DNA from: Chamaecyparis obtusa
Lineage: Eukaryota; Streptophyta; Pinopsida; Cupressales; Cupressaceae
Assembly: GCA_027943335.1 (NCBI GenBank)
Contig: BSBK01009262.1
Coordinates: forward strand, 1 to 64,000
DNA: 64,000 nucleotides
Direction: 5' to 3'
Both the position numbers and the translations under genes were made by a program. This document shows, piece by piece, positions 44,549 to 55,597 of the stretch. Positions within the stretch are counted from its first letter, which is position 1. Every line of letters begins with the position of its first letter. The notes under the pieces are model-generated. The model saw nothing but the letters and a program-made list of their open reading frames with translations. It had not been told where the DNA came from and did no database searches.

Positions 44549-45484
44549 ATAACTCCAATAGCTCCTTTGGTTGGTGTTCCCATGGGTAACATGTCATGTC
44601 AAAATATTGGAGGTGTGGGAGCACAAGTTCCACAAAATTTTCAAAGGAGACTAGTTTGTTTGGACAGATACCCACCATTGTTATTTGATGGTATCCTTGG
44701 TCAGCCGAATGATATCCCTAATGAGGTAAGAGACAAGATCCCTAAATTCACTGGAAATAATCTAGTTACATGTGAAGATCATCTTAAGTCTTTTACAGGT
44801 AAGATACATGACTATGAAATTGAGAATGAAGATGTAGTAATGAAACTTTTTGTTTAGTCATTAATAGAAGATGCTAGGGATTGGTATAGAGATTTGCCTC
44901 AACATAGTATTACTTCATGGGATGAATTTGTAAAAGGCTTTAAAGAGAAGTATGTTGAACATGTCAATTCTAGTTATATGCTTAATGACCTCAATAACAT
45001 CAAAAAGCGTCTAAATGAGAGCATGTTAGAATTCAATGGTAGATTTCAAAAGGCCATGTACAAGTTGTTTCAAGTTGTTTGACCACATACTTCAATGCTT
45101 TGGAGGGAAAAATGTCTTATCTTTTGAGAGGCAAAATCCCACATACTCTGAGAGATGCTTTCAAGTTGGCAATAAATATTGAGAGTAATAGGAAAGCATC
45201 TGGTCAGATGTACAAAAGGGATAAAGGAAGATTGTGGAAAGAGACCAAACCACATGATATCAAACCTACCAAAGAAGATGACAAAGTTGACAAATTGGCA
45301 AATGTTGTCAAAGATCTTTCTACCAGATTTGAAAAGGGTAGGAAAAGTTTTCAAGATAATAGACCACCATATCAAAGGTAGGAAAGATTTCATAGGCTAC
45401 ATGATCAGCCATAAAAGATAAATTGGAAGGATGTGAAGCCTATTTTTTATGTCCATAAGCCACAAAAGGGAAGGGATACCCCTG
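44549..45484 (+). pseudogene. Plus Tat gag, core part (decayed)
   Basis: It continues the gag frame from 21475: PPLLFDGILGQPNDIPNEVR, DKIPKFTGNNLVTCEDHLKS, SLIEDARDWYRDLPQHSI, FVKGFKEKYVEHV, NDLNNIKKRLNESMLEFNGR. These match the minus Tat gag blocks (LPKFTRNNVITCEEHLKN, EDARDWFRGLP, NNIKKNQNEEVLEFNIRFQK). The first ATG of this segment lies in Tekay LTR sequence and is not the true start. A stop lies at 44855 and the frame changes near 45080. The LARD insertion follows at 45485. Confidence 0.87.
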
Positions 45485-48400
45485 TGTTAGCCCATTTTCT
45501 TGTCATAGCTAAATTCCTTTGAAAATGGTCTATCTCTGCAAAAAAAATTATGACCTTATTCATTGTCCTTTGGTCTCTGCAATTTCTTTTGTGTCTTTGG
45601 CTGAAACCCTTTGTAAAATTTCAAAAATCTAGCCGTTACAAGGAAAAAACCCTAGGTCTACCTGGCCCTGTTCTATTTTTAAGTTACCTTTTTGGGCCAC
45701 TTAAAACTCCTAATTCACAAATGCTTTATATTTTTGGTCAGTCCCCATTTAAATCTTTCCTAATTTTTTACCCCCGGCGGCCTTTAATATTCCCTAAGTC
45801 CTGCCTTTTAGTATTTCCTATGTTTCAACCTTAATATTTCCTAGGCCCAGCCTTCTAACAACATCTCAATCTGATGGTTCTTGTTAAAGTGAAAGGGATG
45901 TTTCAAAGGTATGCAAAATCACAATGACCTTTGATTCTTTTTCATGACATTGCCTTTCTTTGCGGGTGGGTCCACTGCCACATAAGCACAGGTGGCATCT
46001 CCTCATTGGCTGAGATAAATAATGAAGTGGCAGGGTTGTTAGAATAAATGAAAAAGTGGTTTGTCCATTTGCCAAATTTTGTGATGTGGTGGTCTCTCAT
46101 TCATCAGGGTATCCTATGCAACATGGTGGGGTCTGACTTTACATCATCGGCAACAGATTCCAAATCTACGGTGGGCGCATGATCTCATAGAATCTTTTGA
46201 GCCCTTGAGATCATACGCCATCCATCCGATCCTCCAAGTGTTCATGTCAAAGATAAAGGTGGGTCCAAAATAATACTTATGCATAGGTGGTAGTCTCTTA
46301 TTGGTCCATGAGGTAATATGCTGGCAACTGTCAGTGGGACCTAGTTTTTGAACTTGTCAGAGGGTCCTGACACTTGCAATAAATCAATGGAAAGCATAAG
46401 TTCTTATGAGATGTGTCAGAGGTTTGAGATTATTTATCAGCCATTGATTTCACCTTTTTTAGAAGTGATAAAGTAAGGTGGGTCCACTGCTACATGTATG
46501 TGATATGGCAGCTTTTGATTGGTCGACGTGGATGATACTGGTGGGTGGGGTCATTGTCAAAAAAGTTGGTGACGAGGACGGAATCAACGGTTGGCGTATG
46601 ATCTCATGGGTAGTGTTAGAGCCATGAGATCTTGCACCCACCATCTAATTTGAAGGCTTACTGATTGTGGGTCTTGTGTCAGAGATGACTCAGCAGTGAT
46701 AATGAATAACATAGTGACATGTGGCATGAAGCGGGCCCAGGTGGAGGTCAAAATTCTAGCAGTCCGAATAAATAAGGTTAGCAGCACTGAAAAAGTCCAA
46801 AGGCTTCACTCATTCACGAAGAAATTTTGCGGTGTTCTAAAAGGTCTGGTGATTCAGTGAAGGAAGGTCACATAATTGCTAAATTATTTAGCGGTAACAT
46901 AAAGTGTTCTGCAAACTGGCGGAACCCTTCAGTCACCAGTTCGCTAAATGTGATTGGGGTCTTTTTAAAAGATAAGTCATAAAGCTTGTGAAAGGGAAAG
47001 ATTTGATGGTCGAGACTTAAAGTTGATCAAGTTTTGAATATAGACCACCGATTTTCTACTGGCACCTTGGAAATGACCATTGTAGTTTGAATTCAAATTT
47101 TGAGAGGGTTTCCAGCGATAGAAAGGACTGAAATTTATTGATCAAGCGGCTAGATTTGGTAGAATTGGTTTCGTCGACTATTGCAGTGTGGTCCAGGGTG
47201 TTCCATGATCATCTGTAGGGGTCTGTACTATGTTCTTTATGCTCGAGGCATGTTGTAGGTGGCCGAACAGGTTCACAATTTTAGCATTTTCATGGTTCTC
47301 AGTACCTTCTCAGGGAATTTGTCATGATTGAGGATCACTTCAAGATCTGTCTTCTCTTGGTTGCCTGGGTTTCTTCCCCTATAATAAATTTTTGACTATT
47401 TCTAGTTGGTCTGGTGGGTGAAACCCTAACCCTAGCTATCTGAAGCTTGTTGCATCCTGAATTCTTTTGGGATTCCAAGATAGCTAGTGGTATAAATGGT
47501 TGTAATTTTGACTTTGTAACGGTTTTGAAATCTTGGTTCCTAAGGGTTCCATTTTGGTTCCATGAATGGTCTTTTCTTACAGATTTTCTCTTACTTCTCT
47601 GCATATAGGGTGTTCTTTCTTCCTTTGTTGGTTCAGAGAATATAATATATATTGTAATTGATTTGTCTTATGTATGAGGACTTAATTTATTCTTACTGTT
47701 ACCAAGCTATCTCCATTTGAATTTTGAATTCATTAGTCATACATCAAGGGTGTTTGATTTTTCTATTTGCATTTCTTATGTGTTCGCAAGTGGAGTTGTC
47801 TTCACCGAGATAACTGGTTTAGGATTAGTTTTCATGTATGTATGAGCTGAGGTGTCAAAGATATGTCATGCTTATCTTCCAGTGGATGCTAGTTAATGTA
47901 TTATCTGTTTATAGGTCTTTTTTAAGGGGAGGGTTAAAATATTTTGGATGGGTAATAACATACTTGGATACATAGGTGGGTTGTTGAAGTGAGGTTTGGT
48001 CATGGTGTGTGATTGATGTTAGGCATCAACACGTTAAATTTATTGCTTTCTTGTTTCATAGTTATCTATTGCAATAGGGTATTTGACTCTGTGGCCCTTT
48101 GGATAAGGCACTGGTCTATGCGAGACTTAGGGTATCTCAGGAAACCTTTCAAACCCATCTTTAAATCATTTACATTAAGTTCCACCCTTTCCCTTTTATG
48201 TTGTTAGGATAGGTCTCTGGTTTTCAAACTCATTCTATGCAAGTGTGCTATTGCATGAGATCTTGGTTTCATTGAGGTACAGGATACCTATAAGGGTTTG
48301 AAGATCATTCCATAGTCAATTACCTATAGACCTGTAGGGTGATTCAAGATGAATGTGTGTGTAGAAGAGGTACACCTACCTGAGTGATGTGGACCTCAAA

Positions 48401-48533
48401 GTGTAGAAGGATCTCTCTTTGATCCTTGTCAGTTGACCTTTTTCCTTGTCAGATTTGGAGTGTTGAGTGAATGTGACACTAGCCCAATCAATCCTAATGT
48501 CAATCTGACCTTTGAGGAAAAAGAAAACCAACA
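45485..48533 (+). repeat. 5' LTR of the LARD
   Basis: It starts TGTTAGCCCATTTTC and ends AACCAACA. It holds GATC-anchored palindromes at 46175-46218 and 46596-46635, the U3 hairpin at 47432-47487 followed by TATAAATGG (47491), and a CTCAAAGTGTAGAAGGATC block near 48393. In one 60-base sample (48061-48120) it differs from the 3' LTR at three positions, all A/G. Confidence 0.93.
47432..47487 (+). promoter_or_regulatory. Conserved U3 hairpin, LARD 5' LTR
   Basis: CTAGCTATCT (47432-47441) pairs with AGATAGCTAG (47478-47487). Compared with the Tat LTR, both arms changed together. TATAAATGG follows at 47491-47499. Confidence 0.75.
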
Positions 48534-48536
48534 AAA

Positions 48537-48555
48537 TGGTGACTATACTGGGGAC
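48537..48555 (+). other. Primer-binding site of the LARD
   Basis: TGGTGACTATACTGGGGAC lies three bases after the LTR. Degenerate echoes follow in the leader: TGGTGACTCTGAG at 48617, TGGCGAATCTACACTG at 48742 and TGGTGAACTCTAG at 48780. Confidence 0.78.
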
Positions 48556-48980
48556 GGCCATAGAAAAGAGTCAAATATAAAATTACATTTGTAAAATTTT
48601 CTCACTGCGTGTTGAGTGGTGACTCTGAGTTCTTTGTTTGATCAGTGTAGTCCTTGATAAATAGTGTGTAAATCCTAGTTTTGTTTTGTGTTGATTGGAA
48701 GGGGATACAAAAATAGTGCAATATTTTCCTCTCTAAGGAGGTGGCGAATCTACACTGCAAAGAACTTGATGGAGCTACATGGTGAACTCTAGATCTGCCT
48801 TGCCTTCCAGTCAACAAATTCTATTGTAGAACTTCCAGGTATCATACTTTCATGTTTGGAAATGTCTCCTTATTAAGTGATAAAGCACTAAGAAAAGAAA
48901 TAATGTGTGACTAGAGGTTTACATACTTCAAGTTATCAGTTGCATCTTTGCAAAATTTTATGGAAGTATTGCATTAGGTT

Positions 48981-50413
48981 ATGATGGGTAAGCTTGAGGA
49001 GGAGCTTGCATTACTAGACCAGGACATCCATAGGGATTGCATAAAATTGATAAGATTGAAGGTAGGAGGTAGAAGGGAAATTTCAATACCTTTATTCTAT
49101 GAGAAGTTTTGTGGTGCATATGATAGGCTTCCGGGGGGTATTGAGTTTCCAGAATCTATTTTTATTGGTTTGTTTTTGGAGGTTTTTTTTTGGAGCTTTG
49201 TTTTCCTGAATCAACCAGTTGGCCAGCCCCTTTGTGGGAGGAGTATTATGTGCATATTAGGGATTGGATACTTAATGATGTTGATCTTGAACTTGAAGAT
49301 GCATATGGTGTTGTGCCTAATAATACTATTATTAAGAATGATGGAACTTATGAAGGAGATGTGTCGAGTGATGACCCTCTTTCTTATAATCATGAGAGTG
49401 ATGCTCTTTCTCAATATGGGGAGGAAGATTTGTGCAGTCATCAAGAGGATGAAAAATATATAAGTGAAGATGTTGCTAATAATTACCTATCAGAGGAGGG
49501 TGTTCTTGAGGATAGTTGTTCGCTTCATAGTTAACAAATTTTAGATTTCTTGTCTTCTGAATATCTTATATATTTAGGGAGGGATGGCTTTGAGATCTCA
49601 CATCCAACACACATTGATTTTGACCAGGAGCATGAGTCAGTGGAGTCTGACTTTGACATGTGCACCTCTAATCCTTTTGTTGCCCCAATACTACTAAATG
49701 GTGACCAGGTACAGTATGAAATGTTAGATGATGAAGTCATTAGTGTTTGTTCATCTTCAAGTAATGCAGATATCCCTGATATGTTGTTGGCTACTGATTG
49801 GGAAAGTTGTATAGACTTTGAATCCTTTTCTGATTCTAGATCTTTTGTTAAGCCATGGAAGGATGGCCGATTAGTTACTCAAATTTCACATGTTTATGAT
49901 GAGCATGTTGATGTTTCCTTTCCCACTTACCAATAATTTTTGGTTTTATCAAGTGATGACTAGATGCAGGATGCTCCTGTGTTTGGTGATGATGACCCAT
50001 ATGATGAGCCCCCTCAGTGTTTGCATGAAGATCAGTATATCTTCTCCTTGGAGGTACAAACTTCTGATATGAATGGATCCAATAGTGTCTACACTGATAG
50101 TTTGAAAGAGCTGGAGTGTTTTTCTTTTCATTTGGATAGTAAGCTTCTTGAATGTGGTGACAAAATTGAAGATGATTCATGTTGTAGTTCCTTCAGTGTT
50201 TTCCTATTTAAGAAGTGCAACATGCATATGCCACATTCTTTTCAAAGTTGGTATGACTTCCATTTTGGTCCTCAACTAGAATATGCTGACATTTTTTGTC
50301 TTATGTTATTGGAGAATGGAAATGGTTTTCATCAAGTGCATGAAAGTGATAAGTCTAGCTTATTTTTGTTTTGTGGGGATGAAGACTATTTGTTTGATAG
50401 AGGTAAAAATTGA
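48981..50413 (+). pseudogene. Acidic ORF of unknown function in the LARD
   Basis: Three segments (49190-49534, 49550-49936, 49964-50413) lie in the same frame, separated by only three stop codons. A fourth upstream (48981 to about 49140, MMGKLEEELALLDQDIHRDC) joins through one frame change in a G/T-homopolymer stretch near 49133-49190. The ancestral protein would be about 475 residues, rich in Asp, Glu and Ser, with LELEDAYGVVPNN, HIDFDQEHESVESDFDM and YEMLDDEVISVCSSSSN. It has no zinc knuckle, protease or polymerase motif. I do not recognise it. It is the only coding candidate in the element. Confidence 0.55.
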
Positions 50414-50593
50414 TCGGAGTTTTGGGGCCCTGAGCCTTTTGTAAATCTTGTAAATTCTAGAAATATTTCCCTTTCCTATTGTGTGTTTCTTTCCCTGGTT
50501 CGGTTGCCAGTTTTTGAGGTCTTTGTGCCCTTTTCCAATGGGTGGTCTACTTTTCCTAGACATCTAAATTCTTGCCATGCTTGCAGGAGGCAT

Positions 50594-50613
50594 ACATCCC
50601 CAACTAGAGCCAC
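50594..50613 (+). other. Conserved tail before the LARD 3' LTR
   Basis: CATCCCCAACTAGAGCCAC precedes the LTR, identical in its core to the minus Tat tail at 25561-25580. A CTTGCCATGCTTGCAGGAGG block just upstream also matches. Confidence 0.7.
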
Positions 50614-53600
50614 TCTTAGCCCATTTTCCTATCACAAATAAATTCCTTTGAAAATGGTCTATCTCTGCAAAAAATTTCATGACCTTATTCATTGTCCTTT
50701 GGTCTCTGCAATTTCTTTTGTGTCTCTGGCTGAAACCCTTTGTAAAATTTCAAAAATCTAGCCATTACAAGGAAAAAACCCTAGGTCTACCCAGGCCCTA
50801 TTCTATTTTTAAGTTACCTTTTTGGGCCACTTAAAACTCCTAATTTACACATGCTTTATATTTTTGGTCGGTCCCCGTTTAAATCTTTCCTAAGTTTTTA
50901 CCCCCGGCGGCCTTTAATATTCCCTAAGTCCTGCCTTTTAGTATTTCCTATGTTTCAGCCTTAATATTTCCTGGGCCCGGCCTTATGACAGCATCTCAAT
51001 CCAACTATTTTCATTAAAGTTCAAGGGATGTGTCAGAGGTATATGAAATCATGATGACCATTGAATCTTTTTCATGACGTTGCCTTTCTTTGCGGGTGGG
51101 TCCACTGCCACATAAGCATAGGTGGTGTCTCCTCATTGGCTGAGATAAATAATGAAGTGGCAGGGTTGTCAGGATAAATGAAAAATTGGTTTGTCCATTT
51201 GCTATATTTTGTGACATGGTGGTCTCTCATTTGTCAGGGTATCCTATGCAGCATGGTGGGGTCAGGCTTTACGTCATCTATAACAGATTCCAAATCTACG
51301 GTGGGCACATGATCTCATAGAATCTTTTGAGCCCTTGAGATCATGCGCCATTCGCCCGATCCTCCAGGTGTTCATGTTAGAGATAAAGGTAGGTCCAAAA
51401 TAACATGTAGGCATAGTTGGCGGTCTCTTATTGGTCCATGAGGTAATATTCTAGCACTTGTTAGTGGGACCTAGTTTTTGAACTTGTTAGAGGGTCCTGA
51501 CACTTGTAGTAAATCAACGGTGGGCGTAAGTTCTTATGAGGTGTGTCAGAGGTTTGAGATTATGTGCCAGCCATTGATTTCACCTTTTTTAGAAGTGATA
51601 AAGTAAGGTGGGTCCACTGCTATGTGTACATGATATGGCAGCTTTTGATTGGTCGACATGGATGATACTGGCGGGTGGGGTCATTATCAGATAAGTTGGT
51701 GATGAGGATGGAATCAACGGTTGGCGTATGATCTCATGGGTAGTGTCAAAGCCATGAGATCTTGCGCCCACCATCTGATTTGAAGGCTTACTGATTGTGG
51801 GTCCTATGTCAAAGATGACCGAGTAGTGATAGCAAATAACATAGTGACATGTGGCATGAAGCGGGCCCAAGTGGAGGTCAAAAGTCTAGTAGTCCAGAAA
51901 AATAAGGATAGCAGCGCCAAAAAAGTCCAAAGGCTTCGCTCATTCACGAAGAAATTTGACAATGTTCTAAAAGGTCTGGTGATTCAGTGAAGGAAGGTCA
52001 CGTAATCACTAAATTATTTAGCGGTAACATAAAGTGTTTTGGGAACTGGTGGAACCCTTCAGTCACCAGTTTGCTAAATGTGACTAGGGTCTTTTTAAAA
52101 GATAAGTCATGAAGCCTGCGAAAGGGAAAGATATGACGGTCAGGTTTTAAAGTTGATCAAGTTTTGAATATAGACCGTTAATTTGCTGCTGGCACCTTGG
52201 AAATGACTGTTGTAGTTTGAATTCAAATTTTGAGAGGGTTTCCAGCAATAGAAATGGCTGAAATTTATTGATCAAGTGGCCAGATCTGGTAGACTTGGTT
52301 TCACTAACTGCTGCAGTGTGGTCCAAGGTGTTCCATGATCATCTGCAGGGGTTTGTACTATGTTCTTTATGCTTGAGGCATGTTGCAGGTGGTCGAACAG
52401 GTTGACAATTTTGGCATTTTCGTGGTTCTCAGTACCTTCTCAGGGAATTTGTCATGATTGAGGATCACTCGAGGATCTGTCTTCTCCTAGTTGCCTAGGT
52501 TTCTTCCCCTGTAATAAATTTTTGACAATTTCTAGTTGGTCTGGTGGGTGAAACCCTAACCCTAGCTATCTGAAGCTTGTTGCATCCTAAATTCTTTTGG
52601 GATTCTATGATAGCTAGTTGTATAAATGGCTGTAATTTTGACTTTGTAAGGGTTCTGAAATCTTGGTTCCTAAGGGTTCCTTTTTGGTTTCATGAATGGT
52701 ATTTTCCTGCAGAGTTTCTCTTACTTCTCTGCATATAGGGTGTTCTTTCTTCCTTTTTTGGTTTAGAGAATATAATATATATTGTAATTGATTTGTCTTA
52801 TGTATGAGGACTCAATTTATTCTTACTGTTACCAAGCTATCTCCACTTGAATTCTGAATTCATTAATCATACATCAAGGGTGTTTGATTTTTCTATTTGC
52901 ATTTCCTATGTGTTTGCAAGTGGAGTTGTCTTCATAGAGATAACTGGTTTAGGATTAGTTTTCATGTATGTATGAGCTGAGGTGTCAAAGATATGTCATG
53001 CTTGTCTTCCAGTGGATGTTGGTTAATGTATTATCTATTTATAGGTCTTTTCTAAGGGGAGGGTTAAAATCCTTTGGATGGGTAATAATATACTTGGATA
53101 CACAGGTGGGTTGTTGAAGTGAGGTTTGGTCATGGTGTGTGATTGATGTTAGGCATCAACACATTGAATTTATTGCTTTCTTGTTTCATAGTTGTCTATT
53201 GCAATAGAGTATTTGACTCTGTGGCCCTTTGGATAAAGCACTGGTCTATGAGAGACTTAGGGTATCTCAGGAAACCTTTCAAACCCATCTTTAAATCATT
53301 TACATTAAATTCCACCCTTTCCCTTTTATGTTGGTAGGATAGGTGTCTGGTTTTCAAAATCATTCTATGCAAGTGGGCTATTGCATGAGATCTTAGTTTC
53401 ATTAAGGTACAAGATACCTATAAGGGTTTGAAGATCATTCCACAATCAGTTACCTATAGGCCTGTGGGGTGATTCAAGATGAATGTGTGTGCAGAAGAGG
53501 TACACTCGCCTTAGTGATGTGGAGCTCAAAGTGTAGAAGGATCTCTCTTTGATCCTTGTTAGTTGGCCTTTTTCCTTGTCAGATTTGGAGTGTTGAATGA

Positions 53601-53663
53601 AAGTGACACTAGCCTAGTCAATCCTAATGTCAATCTAACCTTTGGTGAAAAATAAAACCAACA
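50614..53663 (+). repeat. 3' LTR of the LARD
   Basis: The start TCTTAGCCCATTTTC corresponds to TGTTAG in the 5' copy. It has palindromes at about 51305-51348 and 51726-51765. The hairpin is at 52562-52617 with one broken pair, then TATAAATGG at 52621. Confidence 0.93.
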
Positions 53664-53669
53664 CCCCTG

Positions 53670-54930
53670 ATTCCTTGAAGAAAAAATACAACACATAATG
53701 TAGAAAATATTCCATGGTGTGTGGCCTTTAATGTTCCTCACTCACCATACCAATCTGTTGTAGCCCAAGCTCTAGGAGATGAACCAGAGGACCCACTTGA
53801 AGGAGACAATGAAGGATCTAAAAAGCCTAGAGTAAATATGTTTACCACTAAAAAGGTGGAATAACTTTCCTCTTCAAAAGATGAAGAGATATTGGTTAAT
53901 GTTGATCATAAGAGGAGAATTATCCCATTTTATGAGCAACAAGTGTTTCCCATTCTGATCCTAAGGATTCTGATGATGAAAATTGTAAAAAAAATATGAT
54001 CAGACCAGAGATGGATAGTACTCACTGGAGAAAGTCCAGTAAAGAATAAATCAGAACTCTAATTGTGGCTGCAATTTCTCAAGCTAGATCCTCATATAAC
54101 TTGAGAAATAGAAGATTGGATACTGATCAAGGAATACCAAGGTCAGTCTTTGTTAAAGATGATTCCTAGAATAAGGTTTCTCCAAAACCAAATGCTTTGC
54201 AAAGAAAAAGTGGCAGCAACAACAATGAAGAACCCATCATTGTTCAAAATACTAAGAAGAATGAGCAAGTTTCCATAGAAAGGAGAAACAAAAAGGTTAG
54301 TGGAAGAAAAGACTGCTCTAATCTTTCTTCTGAGCCCCCAACTTTTGACATGAGACATGCTCTCTCTCAAATGAAGGTCTCAATTCCCTTGCTAGAAATA
54401 TTGAAAATAAAAGAGCATAAGGCAAAAACTTTGGCTCTGATAAATGAACAAGGAGACATTCCTATCATATCAAAAAATGAAAAGCTAGTAGAAGGACCTG
54501 AGATAGCTAAAGAGGTTTCTAACTTTTGTGTTGTAAATATTGTGACTCAAGAACCATCTTCTATTGACCCATTCTATGTCACCTTGATTGTAAATAATCT
54601 TTTGCTAAAAAATTGCATGATAGACTCTGGTGTTGCAGCTACTATGATGCCTTACCATGTTATGAAGGAGCTAGGGCTTCTAGTTGATACAGCTAATGGC
54701 ATATGTTATTCCATGGATAATAGAGAAGTTCCTGTGGTAGGAACCATGGTTTAAATAGAAGTAAATATTTCTACATTCCCTAAAGCTACTTACAAAATGG
54801 ATGTGGTTGTAGTTGATACCAAGCCTCATTATGTATGCTACTATCAAGACAATGAGCAACATCAGTGGGAGGAAATTTGTAACTAGACCTATCATATGCT
54901 ACTATACCTATAAATGGAACTGAGGTAAAT
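53670..54930 (+). pseudogene. Plus Tat gag end and protease (decayed)
   Basis: After the LARD the frame gives the acidic Gag/protease linker (SVVAQALGDEPEDPLEG near 53755, ARSSYNLRNRRLD near 54090) and then the protease: MKVSIPLLEILKIKEHKAK, NCMIDSGVAATMMPYHVM (DSG at about 54620-54630), NREVPVVGTMV. The order and wording match the minus Tat copy (NCMIDSGALNTVM; SREVPVIGT). A stop lies at 54752 and frame changes occur before and after. A CCHC motif like WCASCHSPHDLEHC is not seen here. Confidence 0.8.
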
Positions 54931-55080
54931 TTGTACAGAGAGCCTTGCTCCTCAGTTATGATTGAAATGGTAGCACCTGAAGATCTGAATTGTTGTGTTG
55001 ACATTGACATGGAAAACTTCATGGTTGAGGAAATTATGCCACAACTCAAAAATACTAATCCAATTTTTGATGAGCTACTA

Positions 55081-55592
55081 TTACAACAGGATGGATTATG
55101 GCAATTGTACTTTGATGGAGGATGCTATAAGGAAGGCTCAAGAGCTAGTGTATTGTTCATATCCCCATTAGGTTTTACTTTTAAATACTCTTTTCTGTTA
55201 ACCTTCAAGTGTACTAATAACACTACTGAGTATGAGGCTTTGATATTGGGATTAGATATTGCCATAAAATATGGTATAAAATGTTTGAAAGTTTATGGAG
55301 ATTCCCAATTAATCATTTCTCAGATTAGATCACTATATGTTGCCAAGGATGATAGACTTAAATTATATAGATATGCTATCTGGGATAGAATAGAATTTTT
55401 TGATGCTTTCAATATTTTTTGGGTAGAAAGATAAAAAAACATCATGGTATATTTCCTTGTGAATGTTGCATTAAAAGACAATGATACTACTCTTACTAGT
55501 ATGTCAAAGTTAGAAATAAAAAGTAGACCTACTATGCCTGATAATATTTGTAATTGGAAAGTCTTTGAGGATGATAATGATATTCTTAGGTT
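55081..55592 (+). pseudogene. Extra plant-type RNase H upstream of RT (plus Tat)
   Basis: Catalytic positions: Asp in LYFDGGCYKEG, Glu in NNTTEYEALILGL, Asp in VYGDSQLIISQI; the fourth Asp is replaced by Tyr in MVYFLVNVAL (the minus copy has MADLLANIA). One stop lies at 55432. As in the minus copy, the domain sits between protease and RT. The shared C-terminal stretch SRPTMPDNICNWKVF continues to DDNDILRFI, where the solo LTR is inserted. Confidence 0.84.
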
Positions 55593-55597
55593 CATTC

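Larger units (their letters stand above)
45485..53663 (+). mobile_element. LARD-like non-autonomous element with 3.05-kb LTRs
   Basis: LTRs 45485-48533 (3049 bp) and 50614-53663 (3050 bp) flank a 2080-bp internal region. The flanking repeat is CCCCTG (45479-45484, 53664-53669), 6 bp if the ends are exact. The primer site (48537), the conserved tail before the 3' LTR, the U5 block and the U3 hairpin are those of the Tat elements in this window. However, no Gag, protease, RT, RNase H or integrase is present. It is thus a Tat-derived parasite that kept the cis signals. A single acidic ORF of unknown function fills most of the interior. Confidence 0.87.

Noticed and set aside
44531..44857. Gene starting at the first ATG near 44531
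   Set aside because: Its first codons lie in Tekay LTR sequence. The true frame comes from the gag half ending at 21475.
53664..53669. 5-bp target repeat for the LARD
   Set aside because: With the observed ends only the 6-bp CCCCTG matches on both sides. A 5-bp repeat would need the end shifted by one base, which cannot be excluded but is not what is seen.
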